Source: Akkermansiaceae bacterium UBA1315 (GTDB taxonomy: Bacteria > Verrucomicrobiota > Verrucomicrobiia > Verrucomicrobiales > Akkermansiaceae). Taken from it: a stretch of 28,648 nucleotides of DNA. Location of the stretch: the NCBI GenBank assembly GCA_002307065.1, contig DBTN01000017.1, positions 59,140 to 87,787 on the forward strand. The letters run 5' to 3'. Position numbers and translations under genes: made by a program. This document shows positions 14,524-23,096 of this stretch, in pieces; the stretch's first letter is position 1; each line of letters begins with the position of its first letter. The notes beneath the pieces were generated by a model. The model worked only from the letters and a program-made list of their open reading frames with translations. It searched no databases and had not been told where the DNA came from.

Positions 14524-16617
14524 TTATTCTGCGGGGACGTGGGGCTCGAAGGTCATCGAGCGTTCGTGTTCGCGGGCCTTGGCGGCGTTTTTCGCTTGTT
14601 GATAGAAGTGATCTTGGACGCGAAACGCTTTTTTCCCTTTTTCCCTGACGAGACGTTGCGACGTTCCATCAGGTAGCAATCGGGACGCTTGGGTGTTGTC
14701 TTGGAAGTAGGCTTCAAGGACGCGGACCAAGCGGCGCTTTAAAGCTGGTTCTTCGATCGGAATCATCAGTTCGACCCGTTTTTCCAAGTTCCGCGTCATC
14801 CAGTCGGCGGACGCGATGTAAACTTCGGCGTCACCGCCTTGGTGGAAATAGAAGATGCGTGCGTGTTCGAGGAACCGGTCGATGATTGAAATGACTTCGA
14901 TGTTTTTGGAGAACTTCGAATCACCCGGTTTGAGGCAGCAAATGCCGCGGACGTTGAGCCGGATGTCGACGCCTGCTTGGGACGCCTTGTAGAGCGCGGC
15001 GATCATTTCCGGGTCTTGCAGGGAATTGACCTTCGCGATGATGCGAGCGGGCAGGCCTTGTTTGGCGCGCTCGGTTTCGCTGGCGATCAGATCCAGCAGT
15101 CGCGGTTTCATTGCGGTCGGCGCAGGGACGAGGCGGAGGAAACGCAGGAGCTTGGATCGACCGGTGACGGCGTTGAAAAATTGGGACGCGTCATTTCCAT
15201 ATTCCGGTTTGCACGTGAGATAGGAAATGTCGGTGTAAATTTTCGAGGTGGCTTCGTTATAATTGCCGGTTCCCAGGTGAACATATCGGCGGAGATGGCC
15301 GGATTCACGCCGCACGACGAGGCAGATTTTCGCGTGAGTTTTCAGGCCTTTGACGCCGTAAACGATCTGCGCGCCCGCGCGTTGCAGCTCGTCCGCGCGG
15401 TCGAGATTTCGCGCTTCGTCAAAGCGGGCTTTCAGCTCGACGAGAGCGGTGACGTGTTTGCCGTTTTCCGCGGCTTTGATCAATGCGTCGATGATGCGCG
15501 ATTGGCGGGCGGTGCGGTAAACGACTTGTTTGATGGCGATGACATCCGGGTCTTCGGCGGCTTCTTCAATGAAGCGCAAAACCGGTTCGAATGACTCGTA
15601 GGGATGGAAAAGCATGACGTCGCCCGCGGCGATCGTTTCGAACATCGTGGTGCCGGGCGTGATCGCTGGCGAAGTTTGCGCAGGCCAGTCGGAGTCTCGG
15701 AGATGATCAAAACCGGAGAGAAACGAGAGCTCCATGAAGGACGCCAAACCGGGTGGGCCATCGACCCGGTAAACTTCCTGCGGGGTGACGGCGGTGACGG
15801 TTTGGATGAGCTTCGAAAGATCGCGCGGCGTGTCCTGGCGGAGCTCAAGACGGACGGTGTCGGCGAAGCGGCGAGCAGTGAGGACGTCTTCCATTTCACC
15901 GGCGAGATCGCTCGCGTCTTCCTCCTGCACCGCGATGTCGCCATTTCGGGTGACGCGGAAGGCGCTGGTCGCCGTCACGTTTTCTCCGGGAAACAGCTTT
16001 TCGGCGTGAGTGGCGACGAGGTCTTCGATCAACAAAAACGCGTGTCCATTCTCTTCCAAGGTCACGGGGATGCGGCGGCCGAGGTTTTCGGGAATCGGGA
16101 TCAGCGCGTGGCGAACGGTTTGAGTTTCCGGATCGAGCAGGCGGCATGCGACGATCATCTGCAAGGCGGGCATGACCGGCGGTGGACCTTCGGGGTCGAT
16201 CGCGAGGGGCGTCAACAGCGGGAAAATGCTGTCTTCAAAAATCGCCGAAACGTGGCTGGCTTGGGACAGCGAGAGGTCGCGCACTCGCAGCAGGCGGATG
16301 CCGGATTTTTCCAAACCGGGCAGCAGCACTTCGTTCAGCAGCGAATACTGATCTTCACTCATCTGAAGAATACGCTGGCGCAGAGCGGCTAGATTTTTCG
16401 CAGGCGTGAGACCGGAGGCATCGGGCGCTTTGCGGCCGCTGCGGCGCATGAGCATCAGACCACCGATGCGGACTTGGAAAAACTCATCAAGATTCGCCGC
16501 AGTGATGGCGAGGAATTTCAAGCGTTCCAAAAGCGGGAGGTCGTCACGAAGGGCTTCGTTCAACACGCGTTGGTTGAATTCGACCCAGGAAAGTTCGCGG
16601 TTGAGATAGGGGATCAT
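14524..16617 (-). CDS. ppk1: Polyphosphate kinase 1
   Basis: A full-length 697-residue PPK1, which reversibly builds long-chain polyphosphate from ATP at the membrane. The N-terminal domain opens with LNRELSWVEFNQRVLNEA. The head domain follows. The catalytic phospholipase-D-like domains carry HPYESFEPVL (338-347) and the phosphorylated histidine motif GLKTHAKICLVV (His428, equivalent to E. coli His435). They also carry YVHLGTGNYNEATSKIYTD and a second histidine in ARIFYFHQGG. The start ATG at 16615-16617 gives the standard N-terminus. It lies 80 bases downstream of the ppx-like gene on the same strand, so the two are likely co-transcribed; the gap contains dispersed-repeat units. Confidence 0.97.
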   Translation of the reverse strand: MIPYLNRELSWVEFNQRVLNEALRDDLPLLERLKFLAITAANLDEFFQVRIGGLMLMRRSGRKAPDASGLTPAKNLAALRQRILQMSEDQYSLLNEVLLPGLEKSGIRLLRVRDLSLSQASHVSAIFEDSIFPLLTPLAIDPEGPPPVMPALQMIVACRLLDPETQTVRHALIPIPENLGRRIPVTLEENGHAFLLIEDLVATHAEKLFPGENVTATSAFRVTRNGDIAVQEEDASDLAGEMEDVLTARRFADTVRLELRQDTPRDLSKLIQTVTAVTPQEVYRVDGPPGLASFMELSFLSGFDHLRDSDWPAQTSPAITPGTTMFETIAAGDVMLFHPYESFEPVLRFIEEAAEDPDVIAIKQVVYRTARQSRIIDALIKAAENGKHVTALVELKARFDEARNLDRADELQRAGAQIVYGVKGLKTHAKICLVVRRESGHLRRYVHLGTGNYNEATSKIYTDISYLTCKPEYGNDASQFFNAVTGRSKLLRFLRLVPAPTAMKPRLLDLIASETERAKQGLPARIIAKVNSLQDPEMIAALYKASQAGVDIRLNVRGICCLKPGDSKFSKNIEVISIIDRFLEHARIFYFHQGGDAEVYIASADWMTRNLEKRVELMIPIEEPALKRRLVRVLEAYFQDNTQASRLLPDGTSQRLVREKGKKAFRVQDHFYQQAKNAAKAREHERSMTFEPHVPAE

Positions 16618-16627
16618 AAGAAGTGAG

Positions 16628-16665
16628 GAACATCGAACATCGAACGCATAACATCGAACATCGAA
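16628..16665. repeat. Short GAACATC tandem/dispersed repeat between ppx and ppk1
   Basis: Five partly degenerate GAACATC units (AACATCGAACATCGAAC, a spacer, then AACATCGAACATCGAAG) occupy most of the 80-base gap. A related GAACGTC block is at 4899-4922. The pair marks a dispersed sequence family in this genome. No role is apparent. Confidence 0.65.
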
Positions 16666-16697
16666 GTGGAGATTAAGATTAGAATCATGAAAACCGG

Positions 16698-18257
16698 TTA
16701 GTTGTCTTCGTCGATGACGACGGGGAGGCCGAAGACTTGTTCGAAAAGATCGGCTTTGGATGCCATGGCGAGGCGTTCGACGGCGGCGTCGGCGAGGCCG
16801 GGCAGGCGCAGGTGAAGTTTGCCTTTTTCCCGGCGGATTTCGAGTTGGGAAACGCGCTGGGCGTGGGTGCGCTCCAGGGCATCGGCGACGCGGAGGATGG
16901 CGGCGAGCTTCGAGACGCGGATGCGATCATCGGTGCTGAGCGCGGCGTAGGAAGGGTGATCGAGCTTTGGCCCGGAATGGCGATGGTAACGGGAAACGAG
17001 GGCGACGATGGTGACGTCCAAGCGGTCGAGCCCGAAAATCTCGGAATTAAGGATGATGTATTCCGAGTGCTTGTGGTGGGCGCGGGCGCTGACGTAGGTG
17101 CCGACTTCGTGGAGAATGGCGGAAACCTGGAGGAGCAGTGCGTCGTGTTTCGTCAGTTGATGAAGATCGGCGAGATTGTCAAAAAAGCGGGTGCACAGAT
17201 TTCCGACGTGTTCGCCGTGGCCGGGATCGGATTGGTAGCGGTCCGCCAGGATGCGGGCCGAACGCAGGACTTCGTCGGCGAAAGCGCCGGTGAGTTCGCG
17301 GGAAACCAGCAGATCGTGCAGCAGTCCTTGTTCGTAATCGCTGGTCGGGATGTGGACTTCTCCGAGTTTGAGCGTTTCCGCGATTGCCAGATTGATTTCG
17401 AGCGCGGGGAGAAGGGCTTCGGCTGTCTGGTAATCGAGTTGGAAACGTTTCACCAATTCCACGTCGCTGAGATTTCCCGCGTCGAGCGTGAATTGTCGGA
17501 AGCTTTTCAGTGAGCACGCCTGGCTGCGGGTGAGTGAGGTGGCGACCGATTGGATTTCGTAGCCGATGATCACCATTCCTTCGATTTTCACGTCGGAGTA
17601 ATCGAAGCGAAGTTGCGAAAGGTTTCCGGACGTGTGTTCCCGAATCACGCGGCTGAGAGCGGAGCCCTCGGCGTGTGAACCGTCGACCGCCTCGCGGGTC
17701 CGGTAAGTGCCCAACCGGTAGCTGGTGTAGCGAGTGATGAGTCCGTCTTGGAAAAGAAGCGCACGCGTGTTTCCAGGGCCGACGTGGATGACGAGCGTCG
17801 TGTGCCGCTGCATCGCGGGTAAGCTGAGCAGGCGCCGGCGGGTTTTTAGATAAATGAGACGCGTCATTTCCCCGTCATCGATCGTCCCGACTTTGAGACC
17901 GCAGGCGATGCGGATCCGGTTCATCACGGTTTCGTGATTTTCCGCTTCGCTGAGAATGTTGGTGGCGACGGCGCGCGTGACGTCGTGCGGGTCAAGGCCC
18001 AGCTCCGCGAGCGATTTTTGGTAGCCTTTGATGATCGAAACGATGCGTTCGGTCGTGGAGGAACTGACTTTTCCGTTGCGGAAAATATCGCGGGCGAGAG
18101 GTGCGGGTTGTTCGAGGAAATCGACCGGGATGAAAGATCCATCGTCATGCAGACCCGCGACCATCATGGATACCGAACTGGCACCGATGTGCAGAGCCGT
18201 GTGAAGCGTGGCCGGGCGATTTGGGGTAGGAGGGGAGTTTTTCCGTTCGGTCGGCAT
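16698..18257 (-). CDS. ppx: Ppx/GppA-family protein with HD domain and altered active site
   Basis: A 519-residue protein with the layout of exopolyphosphatase Ppx: an ASKHA two-lobed phosphatase domain (about 18-310) and a C-terminal HD-like domain (about 315-519; SAILHEVGTYVSARAHHKHSEYII, with the HE pair also seen in E. coli Ppx). Both phosphate-loop aspartates are His: LHIGASSVS (His23) instead of the usual IDIGSNS, and VIHVGPGNT (His158) instead of VDIGGGST. Glu130 in DGEMTRLIYL is kept. Activity on polyphosphate or pppGpp is therefore uncertain. The ATG at 18255-18257 is chosen; a TTG at 18299 would add 14 residues. It is upstream of ppk1 and divergent from ppk2. Confidence 0.88.
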   Translation of the reverse strand: MPTERKNSPPTPNRPATLHTALHIGASSVSMMVAGLHDDGSFIPVDFLEQPAPLARDIFRNGKVSSSTTERIVSIIKGYQKSLAELGLDPHDVTRAVATNILSEAENHETVMNRIRIACGLKVGTIDDGEMTRLIYLKTRRRLLSLPAMQRHTTLVIHVGPGNTRALLFQDGLITRYTSYRLGTYRTREAVDGSHAEGSALSRVIREHTSGNLSQLRFDYSDVKIEGMVIIGYEIQSVATSLTRSQACSLKSFRQFTLDAGNLSDVELVKRFQLDYQTAEALLPALEINLAIAETLKLGEVHIPTSDYEQGLLHDLLVSRELTGAFADEVLRSARILADRYQSDPGHGEHVGNLCTRFFDNLADLHQLTKHDALLLQVSAILHEVGTYVSARAHHKHSEYIILNSEIFGLDRLDVTIVALVSRYHRHSGPKLDHPSYAALSTDDRIRVSKLAAILRVADALERTHAQRVSQLEIRREKGKLHLRLPGLADAAVERLAMASKADLFEQVFGLPVVIDEDN

Positions 18258-18367
18258 CAACAGAGAAAAGAGCGCAACGCCAGCCGTTTCAATCTCCAAA
18301 ATGTGACAGATGAAGAAGAAGTGACTCGGGGCTTGTCATGAGATGCCGATCGGGGAATAACCGCTTC
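18258..18367. promoter_or_regulatory. Shared divergent promoter region of the ppx-ppk1 operon and ppk2
   Basis: These 110 bases separate the start codons of ppx (minus) and ppk2 (plus) and must contain both promoters. No clear -35/-10 pair, Pho-box-like direct repeat or operator could be recognised by eye. Confidence 0.5.
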
Positions 18368-19192
18368 ATGTCGGCAAAAGGAGCTCGCGAACGCTATTTG
18401 GTGAAACCGGGATCAAACGTGGATCTCGAGAGGATCGATACCGGTGAGAAAGCGCTGTTAGAAGACGGGAATAAGGAAAGTTCCGAGGCGCTCTTTGATC
18501 AGCTTCAGACGGAACTTCAGCATTTGCAGAAGGTGCTTTACGCCCAGCAGAAGCACCGGATTCTCGTGGTGATGCAAGCGATGGACACCGGTGGAAAAGA
18601 TGGCTGCATCAAGCACGTTTTTTCCCGGATCGATCCGCAAGGTATCCGTGTGCAGTCGTTTAAAAAGCCAAGCGAAGAGGAATTGGCCCATGATTTCCTC
18701 TGGCGGGTTCATCAGCAAGTTCCGCGTAATGGTGAAATGGTGATCTTTAACCGCAGCCACTACGAAGACATCATCGCGGTCCGCGTGAAGAAGCTTTTCC
18801 CGAACGAAGTCTGGATCCGGCGCCAGCAGCACGTCATCGATTTCGAAAAAATGCTGGTCGAAGAAGGGACGACGGTGGTGAAAATTTTCCTGCATATCTC
18901 CAAGGACGAGCAGAAAAAACGGCTTGAGTCCCGTCTGGAAAATCCGGGGAAACATTGGAAATTCAACCCGGACGATCTGAGTGATCGTGCTCGTTGGGGT
19001 GAATTCATGACCGCTTACGAGGATCTTCTTGGGAAAACCTCCACGCCACTCGCTCCTTGGTATGTTATTCCCGCAGACCGGAAATGGTATCGGAACCTGT
19101 GCGTCGCAAGAATCATGGTCGACACGCTGAAATCGCTGAACATGGAATTCCCAGCCATCGATTGGGATCCTTCCGCGATCAAAGTGGACTAA
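18368..19192 (+). CDS. ppk2: Polyphosphate:nucleotide phosphotransferase, PPK2 family
   Basis: A 274-residue PPK2-family kinase, which uses polyphosphate to phosphorylate nucleotides (making ADP/ATP or GTP). The P-loop variant MDTGGKDG (72-79) and the lid/Walker B motif FNRSHYED (127-134) are intact, followed by the conserved WIRRQQHVIDFEKML and HWKFNPDDLSDRARWGEF. Length and the short N-terminus fit the single-domain PPK2 type. The subclass (AMP- or NDP-preferring) cannot be fixed by eye. The ATG at 18368 starts MSAKGARERYLVKP. It is divergent from ppx-ppk1, so all three polyphosphate enzymes are adjacent. A perfect 27-bp hairpin follows the stop. Confidence 0.95.
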   Translation: MSAKGARERYLVKPGSNVDLERIDTGEKALLEDGNKESSEALFDQLQTELQHLQKVLYAQQKHRILVVMQAMDTGGKDGCIKHVFSRIDPQGIRVQSFKKPSEEELAHDFLWRVHQQVPRNGEMVIFNRSHYEDIIAVRVKKLFPNEVWIRRQQHVIDFEKMLVEEGTTVVKIFLHISKDEQKKRLESRLENPGKHWKFNPDDLSDRARWGEFMTAYEDLLGKTSTPLAPWYVIPADRKWYRNLCVARIMVDTLKSLNMEFPAIDWDPSAIKVD

Positions 19193-19266
19193 CAAGGAGG
19201 GGCGATCTCCGAATCGCCCAGTGCCAGCGCGTTTTTAAAGGGCGATTCGGAGATCGCCCCTCCTTG
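19193..19266. terminator. Perfect 27-bp inverted repeat between convergent genes
   Basis: Bases 19193-19219 and 19240-19266 are perfectly complementary over 27 bp (GGCGATCTCCGAATCGCC is the core of the left arm), with a 20-base loop. It begins right after the ppk2 stop and ends two bases before the rlmI-like stop. It likely acts as a bidirectional terminator, although no T run follows. The unusually long perfect stem suggests it may be a mobile intergenic repeat. Confidence 0.8.
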
Positions 19267-19267
19267 G

Positions 19268-20419
19268 TTAGATCACTCGTGACCAGAGGACTTTCAGATA
19301 CCGGGATTCGGGGTAGTTGGAGAGGGTCGGGTGGTCGGGGCCGGCACCGGTTCGGTCGAAGGTTTGGAGGCGTTTGTTCTGACGGTGGGCGGAGGAGATG
19401 ACGATGCGTTCAAACTCTCCAGCACCGAGTTGGCCGGAGCAGGAACAGGTGACGTAAAGTCCTTCGGGCGCGACGAGTTGGAGGGCGAGTTTGTTGAGGT
19501 CGGCGTATTTTGCCACACCGGTTTCGTCGTCTTTTCCGTGGATGAATTTTGGTGGGTCGGCGATGACGAGGTCCCATTTGCGGCCGTTTTCAATCATCGT
19601 CCGCGCCCAGGTGAAGGCGTCGGCGTGGGTGAATTTCACCCTGGCATTGTTGAGGTTGGAATTGCGTTTTCCCATTTCCACGGCGGTTTCGTCGAGATCG
19701 ACGGAGGTGACATCGGCGGCACCGGCGAGGGCGGCGGAAATTCCGAAGCCACCGGTGTAACTGCAAAGATCGAGGACGGATCGGCCTGCCGCGAGCGCTC
19801 CGAATTGTTTCCGGTTGTCGCGTTGGTCGCAGAAAAATCCGGTTTTGTGGCCTTCGCTGAAATCGACTTCGTAGCGGATGCCATGTTCGCGGATTTTGAC
19901 GGAACGGACTTTGTCCGACTCGACGCCGCCGTAGCGGGGGATGCCTTCGACGCGGGCGAGGTCGGGGTCGACGCGGACGACGACGCGTTTGGTGTCGAAC
20001 GATTCGTGTAAAAGCGGCAGCCAATTTGGCAGGCGTTGCCAAGCGGCGAGGTTGGTGATTTCGACCGAAAGAACATCGGCGAATTTATCGGCGACCATGC
20101 CGGGGAGAAAATCGGCGTCGCCGTGGATGGCGCGGTAGCTGTCCGTTTCGCTGTCGAGCTTCAGCATTTCGCGGCGCAGGGTGGCGGCGCGGCGGATGGC
20201 GTTTTCGAAAAAGGATTCGTCAATTTCTTCGAGTGAGTGGCTGACGATCCGCAGGGGCATGCGGGATTTCGGATTCCACAAGCCCCAACCGAAAGGCGTG
20301 CCTTCTTTTCCCAAAACCAGCACCAGTGAACCGGGTGCGGCGTCGTGTGAAACCTCGCCGATCATTTTCGGCCAGATGGATGGGTGGAAAGTTTGGTATT
20401 TGAGTTGGACGGTCGGCAC
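19268..20419 (-). CDS. rlmI: 23S rRNA (cytosine-C5)-methyltransferase, RlmI-like
   Basis: A 383-residue class I SAM methyltransferase. An N-terminal PUA-like domain (SLVLVLGKEGTPFGWGLWNPKS) is followed by an RlmI-type region (FLPGMVADKFADVLSVEI; GHKTGFFCDQRDNRK). The Rossmann domain has LDLCSYTGGFGISAALAGA (SAM-binding motif I) and DLVIADPPKF (motif IV), then CSCSGQL (motif VI). It would methylate a cytosine of 23S rRNA. The start is uncertain: the GTG at 20417-20419 begins VPTVQLKYQ, close to the family N-terminus; longer starts at 20491 and 20569 exist but add an unrelated hydrophobic stretch. It is divergent from the RsmB-like gene and convergent with ppk2. Confidence 0.9.
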   Translation of the reverse strand: MPTVQLKYQTFHPSIWPKMIGEVSHDAAPGSLVLVLGKEGTPFGWGLWNPKSRMPLRIVSHSLEEIDESFFENAIRRAATLRREMLKLDSETDSYRAIHGDADFLPGMVADKFADVLSVEITNLAAWQRLPNWLPLLHESFDTKRVVVRVDPDLARVEGIPRYGGVESDKVRSVKIREHGIRYEVDFSEGHKTGFFCDQRDNRKQFGALAAGRSVLDLCSYTGGFGISAALAGAADVTSVDLDETAVEMGKRNSNLNNARVKFTHADAFTWARTMIENGRKWDLVIADPPKFIHGKDDETGVAKYADLNKLALQLVAPEGLYVTCSCSGQLGAGEFERIVISSAHRQNKRLQTFDRTGAGPDHPTLSNYPESRYLKVLWSRVI

Positions 20420-20431
20420 GTGCGCAGATTT

Positions 20432-20515
20432 GTGAATCAAGAGTCCAGAAGCAAGAGACAAGATGAAGAGAAGACACGACCGGTCTTGCATCTTGATTCT
20501 AGAATCTGGATGGTC
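20432..20515. repeat. Repeat-like divergent intergenic segment
   Basis: The 103-base gap between rlmI and the RsmB-like gene contains GAATCAAGAGTCCAGAAGC and, 60 bases on, CTTGATTCTAGAATCTGG in inverted relation, including the 12-bp palindrome GATTCTAGAATC. The segments resemble low-complexity dispersed repeats. Promoters for both genes must also lie here but are not recognisable. Confidence 0.4.
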
Positions 20516-20522
20516 CGGTCTC

Positions 20523-21701
20523 ATGAAAATGCACCGCATCCTGGCTGAGGCCGCTTCGACAATTGCCAAATCCGTCTTCCGGGAGTTTCGGGTGCTGGAT
20601 CACGAGTTGGCGACTGCGTTTGAGGAAAATCCGAAGTGGGGGAAACGGGATCGTGGATTTATTGCCGAGACGGTTTTTGAAGTGGTGCGGTGGCGTCGTG
20701 CTTTGGGCTTCCTGGTAGACAGTGAAGAGACGACGGCTTTGTGCGCGGCGCAGTGGGTGCGCATGGGCTACGAAATTCCAGAATGGTGGAAATACAACGG
20801 CGCGACTGGTGCGGAGATTTTAGCCCGTGAGGCGGATCTCGCATCGCAGCCGCGGGCGATTCGTGAGTCGATTCCCGATTGGATCGACGAAGTCGGCGCT
20901 CGTGAACTCGGTGAGGCGTGGGACGGGGAAATTGCGGCGCTGAATCAGCGGGCGTCAATTTTCCTGCGGGTGAACACGTTGAAAGGAAGTCGCAAAGACG
21001 CGATCGCCTGGTTGGCCAGTTTGGGAGTCGAGACGCACGAGGTGGAAGGTTTGCCGGATGCTTTGGTATTGGCACCGGGGAAAAGTTTGCCGAAGGCGTT
21101 GCGGCAAGATGGCCGGATCGAAATTCAGGACGCGGGTTCGCAATGGATCGCGCCGCTGGTCGATCCGCAACCGGGTGAGCGAGTGATTGACGCGTGTTCT
21201 GGGGCTGGAGGGAAGGCGCTGCACCTGGCGGCATTGATGAAAAACGAAGGCCGGGTCTTCGGCATGGATGTGGATGCGAAAAAACTCTCCGAGCTGGAAC
21301 GTCGGGCCAAACGGGCCGGCGCGAGTTGTGTGAAATCCAAAGTGATCACCGAGACCAGTGCGGCCGATTTCGGGGATGTTGCCGATCGGTTGTTGATTGA
21401 TGCTCCGTGCTCCGGTCTTGGCACGTTAAAGCGTCAGCCGGATTTGAAATGGCGGCTGAAGCCCGCTCAACTCGAACGGGTGCGCGGGATTCAGCGCGAG
21501 CTGCTTGATGTTTATCCGGCGATGCTGAAATCCGGCGGTCGTTTGGTTTACGCGACGTGCTCGATTCTGCCTTCGGAAAATCGGCGACAAGTCGACCGTC
21601 TGATCGCGAAAGGGGGATTCCAGTTGGTGGAAGATCAAACTGTCTCGCCGCAAGCAACGGGATTCGATGGATTCTACGCGGCGGCACTGGTGAAAAACTG
21701 A
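20523..21701 (+). CDS. RsmB/NOP2-family RNA m5C methyltransferase
   Basis: A 392-residue RNA cytosine-C5 methyltransferase. An all-helical N-terminal region resembling NusB-like/RsmB (1-130) precedes the RNA-binding and catalytic domains. SAM motif I is VIDACSGAGGKALHLAAL (221-238). The two catalytic cysteines are in DAPCSGLGTLKR (motif IV, Cys296) and YATCSILPSEN (motif VI, Cys346). It is most similar in layout to RsmB (16S rRNA C967), but RsmF or other NSUN-type targets cannot be excluded, hence no gene symbol. The ATG at 20523 is chosen; MHRIL at 20529 is possible. A terminator follows the stop. Confidence 0.92.
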   Translation: MKMHRILAEAASTIAKSVFREFRVLDHELATAFEENPKWGKRDRGFIAETVFEVVRWRRALGFLVDSEETTALCAAQWVRMGYEIPEWWKYNGATGAEILAREADLASQPRAIRESIPDWIDEVGARELGEAWDGEIAALNQRASIFLRVNTLKGSRKDAIAWLASLGVETHEVEGLPDALVLAPGKSLPKALRQDGRIEIQDAGSQWIAPLVDPQPGERVIDACSGAGGKALHLAALMKNEGRVFGMDVDAKKLSELERRAKRAGASCVKSKVITETSAADFGDVADRLLIDAPCSGLGTLKRQPDLKWRLKPAQLERVRGIQRELLDVYPAMLKSGGRLVYATCSILPSENRRQVDRLIAKGGFQLVEDQTVSPQATGFDGFYAAALVKN

Positions 21702-21709
21702 GACAAAAA

Positions 21710-21742
21710 AAAGAGGCCGCTACTCTGAGCGGCCCCTTTTTT
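21710..21742 (+). terminator. Rho-independent terminator after the RsmB-like gene
   Basis: The stem GGCCGCT (21715-21721) with AGCGGCC (21728-21734), a 6-base loop and a following T run, flanked on the left by A8, lies about 10 bases after the stop. The matching A and T runs would let it work in both directions. Confidence 0.88.
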
Positions 21743-21924
21743 AAGGGATAGTCTTCAGGGGATCGATATGGGCCGTTTCGTTCGGCATATACGGTTCTAT
21801 CTTCGGGCTCCTCAATTGTCAGGCAAGCTGAATGATTCATTTGGGTGGGTGATTTTCGGGCTACTCTCGTGGTTCGATTTTGAGAGCTTTACTCCAGACA
21901 GGTTGCGGATTGAATGAGGGCGAA

Positions 21925-23043
21925 TTGATTTTTCCTCCATTCGATCATGGGTTTTGGTGGGTGCCGGCATTTTTGTTCGGTGCCTGTGTCGGGTCGTTTT
22001 TAAATGTCGTGATCTACCGGTTGCCGCTCGGGCTGTCGGTGAATGAACCGAAGCGGTCGTTTTGCCCGCAGTGTAAAAAGCCGATTCCATTCGTAAGAAA
22101 TATCCCATTGGTCAGTTGGTTGCTGCTGCGGGGGAAATGTGCCGATTGCGGGGCGCCGATCGCTTTTCGGTACTTTGCCGTCGAGCTGCTGACGGCGATT
22201 TTTTTCCTGGCGATCTGGATGGTGTTTCCGCCGCAGGTGGCTGGGTTTTTGTGGGTGATGGCAGGCTTGTTCGTTGTGATCACGTTCATCGACGCGGAGC
22301 ACATGATCATTCCGGTGAAGTTGACGTGGGCAGGCGCGGTGACCGGTTTGATCGCCTGCGCCGTCTGGCCTCAGCTACCGGTCTTGGCGGGAGATCAGGG
22401 CGATGGGCTGACGGGGCTGAGACAGGGCGCGATCGGCTGGGTCGTCGGATTTTTCGGACTGTGGGCGGTGGTGGAATTGGGGAAATTGGCCTTCGGGAAA
22501 AAGGCGCTGGCTTTCGACCAACCGGTCGCCTGGTCGGTCCGTGAATCAACGGGGGATGAGGAGCCGATGCGCTTTCTGATCGGTGAGGAGGAAATTCAGT
22601 GGTGGGATATTTTTTTCCGAAAGACCGACCGTTTGATCGTGGAGACGACCGAGATTCGGGTCAGTGGAAAACCGGTGGGCGGGGGGAGTTTGACGATTCG
22701 AGAGTTGGAAATCGAGCTGCCGAACGGGACTCTGCATCGGTTTGAAGAGATTCAGTCACTCGATGGCATGGCGACGCGGGCGGTGATTCCCCGTGAGGCG
22801 ATGGGAATGGGGGACGTGCATTTGTTGGGAATGATCGGGGCGTTTTTCGGCTGGTCTGGCGTGTTGTTTGCCCTGTTTTCCTCGTCGATTTTCGCATTGC
22901 TGGCGGCGTTCGTGGGGAGAATCGGCTTCGGAAAGCAGCTTCCATTTGGGCCGTTTTTGATTTTTGGCGCGGTGGCTTGGATGTTTGGCGGATGGAAACT
23001 CTGGGCTTGGTACGTTGAAATGATCGGACCGGTTGGGTGGTAA
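21925..23043 (+). CDS. pilD: Prepilin peptidase (PilD/PulO type) with a large central insertion
   Basis: A 372-residue inner-membrane aspartic protease and N-methylase that processes type IV pilin/type II secretion pseudopilins. The N-terminal domain has the two zinc-binding pairs CPQC (47-50) and CADC (72-75). The catalytic aspartates are Asp123 (FIDAEHMIIP) and Asp297 (GMGDVHLLGMIG), with FGPFL after them. Between the helices, residues 195-290 are a hydrophilic insertion absent from E. coli-type enzymes. No ATG is available. The TTG at 21925 is preferred because GAGGG lies five bases upstream and it gives a hydrophobic start; a TTG at 21880 would add 15 residues. The next gene is probably translationally coupled. 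Confidence 0.93.
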   Translation: MIFPPFDHGFWWVPAFLFGACVGSFLNVVIYRLPLGLSVNEPKRSFCPQCKKPIPFVRNIPLVSWLLLRGKCADCGAPIAFRYFAVELLTAIFFLAIWMVFPPQVAGFLWVMAGLFVVITFIDAEHMIIPVKLTWAGAVTGLIACAVWPQLPVLAGDQGDGLTGLRQGAIGWVVGFFGLWAVVELGKLAFGKKALAFDQPVAWSVRESTGDEEPMRFLIGEEEIQWWDIFFRKTDRLIVETTEIRVSGKPVGGGSLTIRELEIELPNGTLHRFEEIQSLDGMATRAVIPREAMGMGDVHLLGMIGAFFGWSGVLFALFSSSIFALLAAFVGRIGFGKQLPFGPFLIFGAVAWMFGGWKLWAWYVEMIGPVGW

Positions 23044-23096
23044 GGTGCTGGGTTTTTCCGCTTGGAACTTTCCGACCGGTTGATTGGAGTGAAAAG

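Noticed and set aside
15604..16392. Long plus-strand frames inside ppk1
   Set aside because: They are shadows of the ppk1 coding sequence, which is complete and conserved.
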